Source of the DNA: Larus michahellis
Taxonomy: Eukaryota; Chordata; Aves; Charadriiformes; Laridae
Reading direction: 5' to 3'
DNA length: 64,000 nt
Assembly: GCF_964199755.1 (NCBI RefSeq)
Contig: NC_133903.1
Coordinates: forward strand, 56,612,739-56,676,738
The first letter of the stretch is position 1, and each line of letters begins with the position of its first letter. Under the pieces are notes generated by a model that worked only from the letters and a program-made list of their open reading frames with translations, searched no databases and was not told the DNA's origin. A program made the position numbers and the translations under genes. Below are positions 1-13,455 of this stretch, one piece after another.

Positions 1-3000
1 TTGTCGGTGCTCAAACTGGGGACAAACCCTTTCGTGGTCAGATCATCCCTCAATTTGCAGGGAAAACAAAGCAGAGGCAGTAAACGCAGACCCCCCCTGT
101 GTCCGGGGAGGTATTTCTCAGTGCACACCTGGGGCCTGGGGTCCCTTTTTGCTCCCAGCAGGGCTCCCCCGACTTCACGTGGGACATTGTTCAGGTCCCT
201 TGTGCCGTGGGTCCTGGCGTGGAGGGTGTCGTGGCACGGGGCCGCCCTCCTGTGCTTAATCCCCCCGCCAAACTCCCGGGGATTAAGTGGAGATAATTTG
301 TCCTTTGCGGGCGGTGCTTTCAGAAAAGGCAGGCACACCGCCAGGGCAAAACCAGCTCCCGGCCGACTTGTGCGTGACAAATGGGTCTGCTCGCCCCTGG
401 GTGGGCGGCCTTGGGGGTGAGCCCCCGGGAGTGGTGATAGCAGGGGTGCAGCAGGGGGTCCGGCGCCCGAGCGGTGCCACTGGGCACGCCGCCGTGGGTG
501 CAGGTCAGCTGGGGGACGCCGGGGCTGCGGCGGAGCTGGGCAAGGTGGAGGTGAGACTCTGCGGCTGCTGCTGCCGGGACAGCTTGAAAGTGCCCTCTAA
601 TGCCCCGGAACACTGGCGCCGGCGGGTTTGGGTGGCCAACCATGTCCCCCGGGCCGGGAAGGAGGCCTGGCACTGGTCAAAGGTGGCGGGGCTGGTGGCC
701 AGCAGGGTCCCCGGGGCAGGGGCCGCTCCGGGTGCACGCCGGGTGCACTCCAGCTGCAGGGAGCTTTGCCGCCGGCTGGAGCGGGATCAGGTTTTCCTGC
801 TGCATGTTAAAATGTACCCGACAGGGTGAGGCCACCGGTGGCAGCCACATAACTTACTTGTTTATCCTTTGCAACCGCTGCTTGCTTGCCCTCACGTTGG
901 CAGGTTTTCTCATTTGTGCCGTCTGAGTCAAAAGAACATTTTCCTTACGCTGTTATTTGGGCGAAATTGGTTTTCTCCCAAACCTGCTGAGACTGGTGGA
1001 ATAATTTTGCGCAGGCTGCGGTGACGACGCTCCTCGTTTGCAATGAAAAGTGCTTGCTGTTGTTCATGGGGAAAAATAGAATTTGGAATTTCCAAAAGAT
1101 ACGCAGTTTGTGGAATCACAAGAGACTTACCCGCTGCTGGTTGTCTGGGGGTACCCAAGGAAATGAATTTGCTGCTGGAAATGGATAAATGCATATAATG
1201 AAAATATAGATGTTAATAAAAAGAAAATATGGGAACTGATGGTTATTTACAAATGAGAAGAGAATAACATTGTCCTGAAACACACTTCCATCATCTTCTC
1301 CTTTACTTATTGGTGAATTATGTACCTGATGCATAACCGAATCCAGAAAAACTGTGCTTGGGGAGGGGGAGCACGAAAGCCGAGAGCAGAGCCGGGGTCG
1401 TGCGCAACAGCTCTGTGCTGAGAATTGCTGTTCCTGGTACTCGCTGCAGGGATGACACAAAAATAATTCAGCCTTAACAACGGGGTGAGGAAGGATGTGG
1501 CATAAAGCGTGTTGGCCAGATGCACCACAAGAGCACAGCTGTAACTTTACACCGGGTTTGGCATAAAATAAGAGAGAAGCTAACTTACTATGGTTTCAGT
1601 TAATATGCTGTTTTAAAAAAAAATAAATTAGTACCTTTGCATGCCTGTGTACACACTTTCCTGACATGGGGCAGGATGTTTTCCCTTCGCCTGCCTGCTG
1701 CCTGACGAGGAGCCAGGCCCCCGCTCCTGGCTGGAGAAGGAGATGGTCCCTGCCGGAGTCGGGCTCCGTCCCGGGCTGTCCCGGAGCACGGGCTGCCTCA
1801 GGGACGGCCGGGGCTCCCGGTACTTCACTCCCTAATGATGCTCGGCCTTTACAGAGCCGAACCCAAAGCCACTGTGTGAACACCCCTGGGACTGCAGGGT
1901 ACGGGGGCAGAGAGGAGAGAGGAAAAGCAAAAAGAGCGTGGGCTGATCCTGCGCGCTTTCACCCCGCCGTTTCCCCAACCCCGGGCTTGCTCTGCTATTC
2001 ACCCCTGCCATGAGGCAGCGCTGGGGATGCTTCCCCGGTCTGCATCTGCCACCCCCCAGGGATGGGGTGAGGAGCTTGGACACCCTGCGCGGTGACACCC
2101 TCCGGCAGTGCTGCCGTGATGCTCCGGCACTGGGGAGGGCTCCCGTCCCCTTTCTTCCCCATTTTCCTTCTTTTTTCTCACTTACCCACCAAGGGAGGTT
2201 GAGCAGGAGCAGCTGCCCCCACAACAGGGAAGGGGCAGAGTTGGGGGGGGGCTTGGAGCAGCCCCAGAGCCCATGGATTTCTCCTGCTGTCTGGTTTTCG
2301 CCCCCGGGGCTGGGCTCCTCGGAGCTGCAGGAGCCAACGGAAGGCTCCCGGGTGTGCTGAGAGACGTTCCCAGAGCGTGCGGGAGGGGAAGAGCCTGCTG
2401 GGGATGGCTGAGGGTCAGATGTGGGTGCACATAAACATCCCCATCATGTTACTCTAGTGAAAGAGCTAATACAAAATTTATGGTTTTTGGAAGATTGATA
2501 TTCTGAATATACAACAAAGAGGAGAAGCTAACGCTAATGGGAGTGTCTGGACGCCTTCTGATATCACAGCTCGGGGCTGCAGCCCAGCTCCAGGCTCCCG
2601 TCCATGGCAGGGAATGTTTTCTCCACGGCAGAGCTGCTGAAGCAAGCAGGGTTAGCACAGACTGCTGGGATTTATTTTATTTTTCAGGGCCCAGGTTTCA
2701 GCCTCAGAGTTCCTGCCCTGTTTAGTATTTGCAGCTTCTGCTGCAGAGGGGTTGTGCTGTAACCTCTTGTAGATGTTGCAGCATCAGGGAGGCTTTGGTG
2801 GCTGGAGAGGAGCGGAAACAGCGCCAAGATCATGGCTCAGCACGTGTGAGCAGCGTCTCGTATTCCCGACCAAGCACTCGACACAGAAACTTGGCTTTGG
2901 AGCGAGCTCTGCTCTCCTGCAAGCCACAGGGGAGCAGATTCCTATCACAATTCCACAATTCCTATCACACAATTCCTATCAATCAGCCACATTTCAGAGT

Positions 3001-3119
3001 ATATCAATTGGCAGCACAACATCTCGTGTTGCAGTGGACAAGGAGATGAGAAAGGCTTCGTGTCAGATAAAGACTTCATATATTTGCATTTTGATTAAAT
3101 TGAGCTGAGAAAGGAAGGC
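1..3119. other. Non-coding DNA, nothing recognised
   Basis: The first 850 bases are GC-rich and the rest is mixed. Open frames such as 287-829 on the plus strand follow GC content and show no domain. I see no splice-flanked exon that I can support. Confidence 0.6.
2938..2983. repeat. Short imperfect ATTCCTATCACA repeat
   Basis: Three to four copies of an ATTCCTATCACA-like unit with a shortened middle copy. No function is visible. Confidence 0.7.
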
Positions 3120-3650
3120 CAGCGGCATCCTGGTGTGTGTTAACATGGCCAGGATGGAGGGAGGTGATCGTCCCCTCGTCAGACCGCATCTGGAACCGCT
3201 GCCAGCTTTGGGGCCCCCAGTACAAGCAAGATGGGAGTCAACTGGTGTGGGTTCAGTGGAGGCCCCCAGGATGGAGCACTGGCTGTGCCAGGAGGGGTGA
3301 AGAAGCGGGTTTTGTTAAGCTCAGAGCAGGGGTGGCTTTGGGGACCTCGCAGCAGCCTGGAGGGAGTGGTCGGAGCCAGGATCTTCACCGCGGTGCGTGG
3401 GGGGATGAGAGGCCATGGGCGGGTGTCCGTTGAACCAAGAGCGGTCCAGGCTGGACATAAGGAAAAGCTTTCTCCCCACGCGGACTGTGGGGCAGTGGCA
3501 CAGGTTGTCCAGAGACGCCGTGCAGTCTCCATCCGTGCAGGCTGTCAAGACCAGGCTGGGTGAGGTCCTGAGCATCTCAGAGCACCCTACTTTGAGCGGG
3601 CGGTTGGACTGGAGACCTCCGGAGGTCCCTTCCAACGTGAAATAACCTGT
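3120..3650 (+). mobile_element. CR1 retrotransposon fragment (diverged)
   Basis: It contains recognisable CR1 3' motifs in order: a GTGATCGTCCCCTCGTCAG-type segment, GGCTGGACATAAGGAAAAGC, a degraded GGCAGTGGCACAGGTTGTCC segment, and GAGGTCCCTTCCAACGTGAA near the end. It lacks a clean terminal ATTCTATG repeat. The plus orientation and moderate divergence suggest an older copy. Confidence 0.75.
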
Positions 3651-6600
3651 AAGCCGAGGATTTGCATTTTCCCTGAGTGTATAGAACAACTGTTTCAAAT
3701 CAATCCTCAGTTCTTGGTTCCCAAAGTCATCTTTGGAAGGTATTTATAGATTCCCTTCTGAGGTTACGGACTCAGACTGGAGATGGAACAGCTGATTCTT
3801 TTAAAAAATATGTTAAAAAAAATATCTTCGTAACGTTTGTCCTACGATAAAAGTCAGAGTTGTTTTGAAAATTTTCGTCTGTGAAATACAACTACAGCGA
3901 GAAGTGACATATATTAACATTATTTTTTTTTTTTAAATCTGGAAAACTTTCGTACATGGAAATTTCTTCTCCAGATTGGGTAGGTGTTTTTTTCTTACTG
4001 GTCCGTTGTAGAGCAAGGAAATTAATCTCTGTGATAGTCCCAGGGCTGAGAGCTGCAGAGCAGGATCCAGACGTCCTCATCGTTGGCCGGTGATGTTCAC
4101 CGCACCTGGGAGGAGCTGGGTGGGGGTGCTGGTGCTCGGGAAGGGGGGAGTTGGTGCTCCTGAACAGGACACAGACATAGTCTTTATCAGACAGTAAAAC
4201 TTGCCCGGGAATACAAGTTTACAGATATATGGTTATGCAAGAAATCAGACGTGGAGAAAGTAGTTACATGGGGGTGTCTTGTGCCCGTTTCAATCTGCCT
4301 GCGAGCAGGTGTCCTGTTTCCTCCAATGAGTATTTCAAATGCTTTGTAAAAACACGTTGCTTCACATTAAACATCAAATGTGTGTTGGTAATGCTGACTC
4401 ACTCTGCTGACAAAGAGGTAGAAGTAAATATTGCCTGGAAAAGACAGATGCAAAAGCATGTATGTACAAAATGCCCCAGGCGTGTACAAGTTATCGGCTT
4501 TCAATTTTTATGGATCGATAATGAAGACAAAATTTACTGACTCCCGTTTATGGTGACACGGTGCACTTGCAGCCTGCATGCCTCTGGGTTCAGGCAGGTG
4601 TGATTCTTTAAATTATTATTTTATCATTTTTTTAACCCCCCCGCCCATCAAAGTGTCTGCATCAACACCTAGTCCTGCCCAGGGCATGTCCCCCTGGGTG
4701 ACAGGGGGTGCTTCGGGCAGGCGATGGAAAACTCAGCTTTGTGGCGTGGGAGGCTGAGGTCTGTCCGTCCGTCCATCCATCCACCCACCCATCCATCCAT
4801 CCATCCATCCATCCATCCATCCATCCATCCATCCATCTGTCCGTTCTGCAGAGCTTGCTGTCCACACCCTGCCCAGGGGACGCTGGAGTCGGGGTCAGCT
4901 GGTTTCTTCTCGGCTCATTTCTTTAAGGTTTATAGTGAGAAAGCGCGAGGGAGGAGAGGAGTCATCCCCTCCCCTTAGACTTGTTCCTTCAGAGTTTGGT
5001 GCAAGCTGGAGGAGCCGAATTCTGAGGAGAAATGGTTAAAATATTGCCCTCTGAAGGAGACGAGTCTGGCCATGGCAGAGGCTCGGGTACCCCGCTTTGT
5101 CGTGAGACCTTGCAGGCGCCCAGCGGATCAGTTCAGAGTGCTTTTATAGCTTTGATCACCCAGGGGGAACAGTGTTCTCTCTAAACAAGTTGTTTTCCTT
5201 TTTAACCCGTGCTTTTTCCCCTCCTCTGTGAATAGTGCAGTCAACGATGCTTGGCTGCCCGTCCATAACGCTCCGCATCCAGAGTTCCGTTTCCCGCACT
5301 GCAGCTCCACAGGGACATTATGCCCATAGCATGTATTCGCATTAAATGCTAAAATTAAAGAAATCTTTAAAGAAAAAAAAAAGAAAAAGAAGCCCAAGCA
5401 CACATCCGTGGCTCTGAGGACAAAAGTCTGGAGCTCTGAGCACTTGCCTGGCCCTGGTGAGCCGGACTTGGTGTTTTCAGCATCCAGAGGTGGCTCTTGG
5501 CAGCGGCCGCAGAAGAGGCCGGGGACGATGAAATATGAGGGTCCTGCCTGGGTCCTGCCCACTTGTGCAATCTCACAAGTCGCCTCTCGAAGTTTATGGT
5601 TCTTCTCAGCTTGTCTCAAGAGGAACAACATTTTGCTCAGATTTATCGTGTTTAAACAAGCTGATAGCGCTTTGAAAAAATTTATTTTCACGGCGGGCGT
5701 TTGGTGTCATTTCAGCAAAATGCCGGGAGTGCTCAAACCCATGGCGATGTGGGAGCTGAGCAGGAGGCTAGGGCTGGCCCCACGGTGTAGTAGATGTTCT
5801 CCGTATTCTCCAAGGAAGCTCTGTCAGTGAATAACCAGATGAGGGCCACCCTGGTGCAGAAGCTGTGTGGGAGGGGAGGGTGTCCATCACCGTTGGTGGC
5901 AAGTTTGAACTTTTTTTGGCTGATGGCAAATTGCCAGAACTGCTTCAGCTTCCCCTTCCTGCTGTGCATTGGGGAAAGCTTTTGTCAAGGTCCAGGCCAG
6001 GACCACCGGTGCTGGTGCTTGGTGGCCCTGGGCAGCATCCCCCCACTGGCCAGGGCTCTCCCACCGCTCCAGGTCACCACGTGCAGCAAAACACACCCAG
6101 TGTGTTTTCAGGTTTGAGGTGAGGTCTGGGTTTAGCCCAGGCTGTGCCTGGCACGAAGCTGGAATGACCAACGAGCGAGTAAAGCTACAAACCAGTTTAG
6201 TCATTGGTTTCTCTTGGCAAAAGATGCCTGCATCTTTAAACCTAAAGACGGGCCTTCTTTAGACTGACCTAAATGTGGGGCGTCTTTAGACCTAAAAATG
6301 GTTTAGGGTGCCCTGGGCTGCCACCAACGCAGAGTTGTGCTGATCTTCACACCCACTTCTAACTCAAGCCCTACGTCTCTTCTCATGTGAGGTTCCAGAC
6401 ACATACAGAGCTGTGCCCCCTTTGGCTTTTCTAAGGCTTTTCATACTTTGACCTCCAAAGGAAAGCTATTTTTCGCTACATTTGTGAAGAAGCAAAGTTC
6501 TGTGGGGAGAAAGGAGCCGTCAAGCCTCTTGTTCAAAGCAGTTTAGTGGAAGAACTTTGCATTATCTTTCTGACACATTCAACTTCAACCTCTTCGGTCT

Positions 6601-9600
6601 GGCGTGCTGAACCCCAAGTAAACAGCTGTGAATGGAAAATTTGCTCAAAAATCTGTGATTTACGGAGAAAAATTGGCACAGTCAGACTTTATTAAATATT
6701 AAATAAACTGAACTGAACTGGGAGGGCTTATATGACATCGCGAGTGCTTCTGGCAAGTAAACACCGCCCTTCTCTTGATGTGAGCCCTGGATCTGAGCTG
6801 CCCTCTGTCCTCTTCCCAGTGGAGCAGGGGGGTGGTTTCAGAGCCAGAGGAAGGCAGAACTGGTTTGCACAAGGATGGTTCATAAACCGGAGATTCCCTT
6901 CCCCACACCCCTGGCTGGCGTCGGGCTGGTGCTGCTCCCGCACTGCTGCCCCTTCCCAGGAGAGGAGGAGCCCTGCGTGGGGATGTTTGCTCTCTCGGCT
7001 TCCCCATCCATGCCATCCGGAACCCCAGGAGCTCCAGTTCCTGGCAGATGCTTCTCGTACTCCATCCAGCTCTCCCATGGCTGCCCCAGCCCCGGCCAGT
7101 GCTCGGCTGGGGGGCAGCAGGACGATGCCCAGCAGAGCAGGACAGCCCCTCCTGCAGCCACTGTGCAGCGTGTGTGGGGCGATGGCCCTGGGAACGTCCC
7201 CTCTGAGCACCACCACGGTTCCCACTGGAAAGCCCCCTTGGCGTTCCTCCATGCTGGCCCCCGGCATCCGAGCTCCACCAGCTTCTGCAGGCTGAGACCC
7301 ACCACAAAGTCCATGTTGGTCCTCCATATCTCACACGCTCCGTGACATGCTCAGGTCACAGCAGCGCCGCAGGCTGCCCGGTCTTCTGCATTTCTGGAAG
7401 CTGAGACTGTCATATATTGTGTGTCTTGGCAGGATATTTAGGAGAACATAACCTGGCTTGCTACCAGTGTGAAAAAACTTGGATTTTTTTTTTTTTATTA
7501 TTTTATTTTAAACAACTTTCTTCACTGCTTTCCATCACCAGTATTGTACACAGATCTTGCCGAATCAAATGCTCTGTTGTTGATTTATAATGACAAAACC
7601 AATCTACTGGTGCTTAAAAAATAAGTTGAATCTCACCAGAAAACAGCTCTGGAATATCTTTTAAACTATTCCCATGTCAACAGACCCTTCACTTCCCCTC
7701 CTCCATCCTGCATCTTGTAAAATTAGAAGCAACGACCTTCCAGCCTGGACAGAAAGAGGGGTATTGCATTTCTTAGAAGAAATAAACTCTAAAGGATATC
7801 TCAAGTTACTGAGTTTAAGTTAGACCATTTCTTAGAGGGCTGAGGTTAAAAGGCATAGGGGGTGCTTCTCCGAGATGCTGTTGGAGTCTGATATTGATGG
7901 GATTATGCACCTGATGGTTTTTCAGTCTCTGGTACTGGGGGATATCTGCCAACTTGCCGTTTTCATGTGGCTGAGTGATCACAAAAGACAATCTTACACG
8001 TCAAAAGTCGCCCTTTTCCAACCCCAGAGGACTGCGATTGCAGTACTAGCACGGTGATGGAGCCAAATCTGCGGCATGGCTTCAGTGTCATGAGGTGAAG
8101 GGGAAAGGAAAGAGAAGTAAATTAATTTGGAAACGACAGTGTAGCTCTATCAGTTGGTAGGGGTTTATTTATTTACCTATTGATTGAGTTTCCACCCATC
8201 CTCTATGTGATCCAGGCTCAAGTTAGGTTCAGCAGCTATTCTGCATTTGCCGGGAGCTGAGGAAGACGCCGAGCTAGAGAGCAGCAGCTGGGAGCTGTGG
8301 AGCTGGCTTGATCTTCCCCAGACGCCGTTATTAGCGTCTCGGTGCTGCTCAAGTCTGAGCTCATCAGCTTGGATGCGGTGGAAGCACCGGGTGCATGTGC
8401 TAATCACCGGGCTGGGGATTCGTCTCCCAAATTCGCCTTCTGCCCTCGTCTCCCTCCAGCTCCCCTGTCTCTGGTGAGTCTCTCCGGCGCCTGGTCTTGT
8501 GCTCCTGGGACTCCAGAGATGGTCTTTCATCTCTTGGCCTCTTTCCTCTTGGCCTCTCCCATCACAAGGCCGCGGTGCTCCGCCAGCCAGCTCCCGTCAG
8601 CCAGCTTTGCCCTCGCATGCAGGGCGGTTTATAATCTCTGAAAAAAAGCGTGTGTGTGTATGTGCATTTTTTTAATGTCTGGCTTAAAGAAGCGTCGGGA
8701 TGCCTCGTGCCCTTGTGTCTGGGGAACTTCCAGTGCTGTGCCCCCGCCAGCGTTCCCGGCTCTCCCCCGGCCGCAGGGCTGGGCTGGGCTGAGCAAGGTG
8801 GATGCAGCACCAGCCAGGTTACTCATGCCCCAATTAGCAATTTTAGTCTATTTTGTTCCTTTATTGGCTTTAAATTGGCAGCACAGACTACCGCAAGCCT
8901 TAAACCAGAGGGTGTAGCAGCTTTGGTTCAGATTGCTGCGGCAGTGTGTTAACCCAAGCACCGTTAATTTGGTTTTAATTAACTCTTTTTGAAAATTGCT
9001 AAAGGCTTTCAGCTGCATTGTGGCTTTGGCTCCCCTTCCCACCCCCACTGTCCTCCCCACCCTCCCAAATTCCTGGGCCAGGGCAGCCCAGGGAGCTCAA
9101 AGGTTCCTCCTGTGAGATGCTGGCTCTGCGTCTCCCTGTGGCCGGGGCAGGGGACGCCAGGGACACGCACCATGAAACGGTGACACGTCTGTAAATGGCA
9201 TGAAATTTGTAAATGGGCTGCTTTTTGGAGACTGAGGAAAATGGAAAAAGGTAGGTAAAAAAGGTAAATTTTCAATAGAAAGCAAAGAATGTCATATAGA
9301 GGGAAGATGGGGGAGAAATTGGATGAGATTATCCGAATGGAAAATTTTGAGCTGCTCTACCATAATTGGTATTTATGAAGTACGGGAGAGAGCGCTTGTT
9401 TGCTCATGGATGGGTGATGTTTGGTGTCATAGCAACTGGCTAACTGCTAAATAATCAATACTCCTGCATGTGAACAAACGCATAGACACGTGCGTAACTA
9501 CTTTCTGCTTGAGCTCTCTTAGATTTAAGTACTGTTGTGCAAAGAGATAAATAAAACTGCATAAAAACAAATACACAGCATACTTGTGACAGGCGGTTAT

Positions 9601-10908
9601 AATTTCGTTAGATACGTTTGTATTTCCATGTCTGTGGAAGCGGCACGAACTGATGCTAGGCTGATGTATTCATGACAGATGGTTTTTAAGGTCTTTAATA
9701 TTTCAAATTCTGGATGCAGATACAAAGTGCCTGTAGCTTCAGAGGGGACCGCAAATACTGGTGTTTTGTGAGATATAGCTCGCGCGTTTCCACTTTAAAG
9801 ACAGCTTAGGAGGAGGGAATGAAGCAGGGAGGGGAGTGGGCTGCTACCCCCGGGCAGGGCTGGGGCACCCCAAGGAGCCCAGAACCCCGGGGATGGTTTG
9901 GGTGCCGGTACCCGGGTCTGCCCGTCACAGGGAGATGGGGTCATCCCTCCCATGGGGGAGATGGGTCTGCCCGTCACGGGTGGGAGCGGGACAGGGGGGC
10001 ACCAGCGGCCCCAGATGTAATCAGCCCCATACGGAGCAGTGGGAATGTTTGGATCTGGTGTTCTCCCATGTGCGCTAGGGTAACTCATTAACCTCAGGAG
10101 ACTCATTTTAAAGTTTTATGGTCGGGTTCTGCAGAAATAATACATGGCTAAAATAGTCTGGGCTCTTGGGGGTGCGGGGGGGAATATATTATTATTTCCT
10201 AAAAATTCTTTTCAGAAAAATCATATAATTGGGGAAAATTCTGTGAATCGCTTTGGCTATGAGAATGAAGGGCGGGCGGCTGGAGCAGCCGGTAACGCCG
10301 CTGCAGCACCGCACCTCGTGGGCTGGCCTGGGTTTCCGCACAGCACTCACGGCTCAGGCTCGGCCACGGTGGAACGACCTCTCTCCTCTTTGATTTGCCT
10401 GATTTAACAGGAATGTTTCCTGTTAAACAGAAGCCAGCCCCAGGCGGCTCCTCGGGGACCCAGAACCTTGTCGGGGCAGGTCCGGAGGAATCCCCGCAGG
10501 AGGAGGCACAGCCGCGTTGCTGACGAGTCCTGTGGTTTTTGTGTCCCTGAAAAAGGAAGGGCGATCCCAGGGCAACATTCCTCCACCCTCTCTGCCACGG
10601 GAGTCCTACATCCAATTAATCACCATCATGTTTCCGGACCCTTTCATGTCTGCCGCTTTGGAGGATTGTGTTAGTAGCCCAGGTCAAGTTGTTCCTTGGT
10701 CTTTTGTACAAGCACTATAAATTTTCGGTGTTTTCTACGCGTATCTTTAGTCCATGGAAACAACTAAGTGGCATGTTAGCTGTGTCGTCAGAAATTCTCA
10801 CTGGAGCGTCCATGGTGACGTCTGGGCTTCTTCTCACAGGCGTATGGGCCCCAGGAGGCGTTCAGCCGGGATGAGCGCTTTGGCGTGATCTCTTCACTTG
10901 GGTGTGAA
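3651..10908. other. Non-coding DNA, nothing recognised apart from the CATC array
   Basis: AT-rich and GC-rich blocks alternate without a supported gene. The longest frames (for example 6699-7334 and 5128-5691 on the minus strand) have no recognisable domain, and overlapping frames on both strands are open, which is typical of GC-driven chance ORFs. Confidence 0.55.
4762..4843. repeat. (CATC)n microsatellite
   Basis: This is a tetranucleotide array, imperfect at its left end (GTCC units) and pure CATC for about 50 bases. It creates spurious repetitive peptides in several frames. Confidence 0.95.
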
Positions 10909-11097
10909 ACACTGGCCCAGGTTGCCCAGAGAAGCTGTGGCTGCCCCATCCCTGGAGGGGTTCAAGGCCAGGTTGGACGGGGCTTGGAGCAACCTGGGCT
11001 GGTGGGAGGTGTCCCTGCCCAGGGCAGGGGGTGCCACTGGGTGGGCTTTAAGGTCTCTTCCAACCCAAACCAGTCTGTGATTCTATGATTCTGTGAT
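10909..11097 (+). mobile_element. CR1 retrotransposon 3' end
   Basis: It runs from CTGGCCCAGGTTGCCCAGAG to a terminal ATTCTATGATTCTGTGAT repeat. It is nearly identical to the copies at 22769-23013 and 54503-54992, so it belongs to the same relatively young subfamily. It is 5'-truncated, as is usual for CR1. Confidence 0.9.
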
Positions 11098-13249
11098 CTC
11101 TTCACTTTGGAGCGTTCGCTTCGGTGCGCATCGCTGCCAGCTGCCGTGCAAGGGAGCCACCGCCAAGGAGCCCCTCATCTCGCCGTGCTCGGGCAATGAC
11201 CTCTCCCATCCTCACTATTAATTAACCATCTCATCGCCAAAACCCAGGGCCTGTCTCACCAGCATGACGCTACTTCTTTCATGCCCCCTGCCCAGTGCCG
11301 TGGATCTGTATTTGGGACGCAGAGGAAAGTTCTGCTGAAACGGGGATTTTGTGGGCTGGGGCTGGGGGCTCGCTCTGCCCTGGGCAATGTCTTTCAGGAA
11401 TATAAGTGTTCTTCTCAGAAGTTATCTCTCTTAACTTTATGTTACTTGCTTAAGGCACAGCACCTCAGTCGAGTTACGAGGGGCAGCGGTATCAAGCCAT
11501 TTTTCACTGCCCTGCTCTCCAAGCCAGGGTGCTGCTGGCCACAACACAATATACTGCTCTGAGGGGTTTTTTCATATTTCTAGGGGCCAGCTGGCCAGAT
11601 TGGCTCTCCTACTCATATCTGCATGGTTCAATTTTATTGCTTTTTTTAAATTTTCTTTTTTTAAAAAAAGCAAACCTCAAGCCCAGGGCGGTGGTAACGG
11701 CCAATGTGCCTTTTGTCCCCGAGCAATCCCTGCCAGGGCTGTGCTGCGGCCGCGCTGCTCATTCAGGGACGCTGGCTGCTGGCCATGGCGTTAGACGTGT
11801 TGCCGCTGTTTGCAGGCGCTGTATGTTTGCAGCAGCAGGATCACCCCCGCAGGGTGAAAACGAGCTGAATTAGGAGATGAAGGTCTCCGGATGCAGTTAC
11901 TGCTCTGACTAACGCTGCCGCACACCTGCAGCATCGCGCCGCGGTGGCGAGGAAGAGGATGGGATGGTGTCAGAGCACCCAGCCTGCAGCAGGAGGGCTG
12001 CCGGGTGGCCCCATCACAGCCAGGCTTGTTTTCAGTAACCCGGGACCACGCTGTGCCAAAGCTGTTGCTGTTTCTGCACTGGTTGGTTTCTTAGCAAAAG
12101 CCACGGCAAGCGAGCGCAGGAAGAAGTGAACCTCGCCTCGGCCCGCTGGGATGATCTTTTGCACTTCCAGGAGGAACCGAGCTCCTGTGAATGTCGGAAG
12201 GTGCGATATATCCTCCCCACAGCACAGCGCACACCCCAGTCTGCTGTGAATACGGTGAATATGTGAGAAATCATGATTGTTTTTCAAAGAAACAATAAGA
12301 AAGTATCTGCTAATTGATCCATTCTTGTTCTATTTGATATTGAGACTTTACCTATAAGCACATACGCATAAATTTACATACATATCAGTGAAATATTGGT
12401 ATAGCAGAGGTACGTGTGACTCGGCATTAACAAAAATGAACACAAATTCTTTAAACTTTTTTTTTCCCCCTGCAAAACCCACTGGCTGATAATACTCTTG
12501 AACAGAGAGTATCTTGAAAACTTCTGCTGCTCAAAATAGCCCCTATTCTTCTGAAACCAACCCCAAACCACTTCTTTCCCTTTGAAGTGAAAGGGGCTGG
12601 TGGCGCAGAGCTGCTGTGCCGGGCAGGGGCTCCTGGTGCTTGTGGAAATGTTCCGCAGCCCCACGTTTCCCACGGGCAGCCCCAGCTCGGTTATGAGTTT
12701 CCCCATGGCTGGAGTTGGGTTTTTTTTCCCCCTCCGGCACACCTTCGCGAATAACTGTAGCTGCTGCTGAGGGTGGCTTGAGCGGAGCAGCGCGCCAGGG
12801 CGTCACTTGCTCACTTACTGTTTGCGTGGACCTACACGGGTGTTTGTGGTGGGGTAAGCAGCAGCGTTTCCAGGCCATGGTTTAACGCCCAGAGGAGCCG
12901 GGGTGCGCAGCAGGCCTCTGAAGGCACAGAAAACAGGGTCCACAGGCGATGGCCAGCAGCCGCCCCTCTCCTCCCAGGTGGGTGTGGGGAGGGAGAGCAA
13001 TAGATGGGCAAATGCCAGTTAGGAACACGATGGCTGTCGAAGCTGATGGTGCTCATGGGGCCGGTCACCCCCACGGGACTGAGCCCCCAGGAGCAAAGGG
13101 AGCAGCTCGTGTCCCCCTCTTCTCTAGGGAGAAGCTCAATAAATAGGTTTAACCCCCAGCCGTAGACAGAGCAGCTGCTAACGCGAGGTGCAAATCACCA
13201 AAGTGATGAGGTTTTGAGAAAAGCTGGAAAGAAACTCTGGGGGGATGCT

Positions 13250-13455
13250 GGGTGCTGAGATTTAGGATGGATATTAGGAGACATTTCTTCACGGAAAGGG
13301 TTGTCAAGCCTTGGCCCAGGCTGCCCAGGGCAGTGGGGGAGTCGCCATCCCTGGAGGGATTGAAAAGCCGGGCAGACGTGGTGCTGAGGGACGTGGGTTG
13401 GTGGTGGACTTGGCAGTGCTGGGCTGATGGTTGGACCCTGCTCCAGGGTCTTATT
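13250..13455 (+). mobile_element. CR1 retrotransposon fragment
   Basis: It contains TTTAGGATGGATATTAGGAG, TTCACGGAAAGGGTTGTCAA and GCTGAGGGACGTGGGTTGGT in CR1 order. It ends in GATGGTTGGACCCTG without the terminal octamer repeats. It is close in sequence to the 3' part of the copy at 28970-29601. Confidence 0.85.

Noticed and set aside
4662-4926. Trp/Met/Asp/Gly and His/Pro/Ser repeat peptides
   Set aside because: They are translations of the CATC microsatellite.
6699-7334. Overlapping long ORFs on both strands near 6.7-7.3 kb
   Set aside because: Four frames are open at once, which points to GC-rich, stop-poor DNA rather than a gene.
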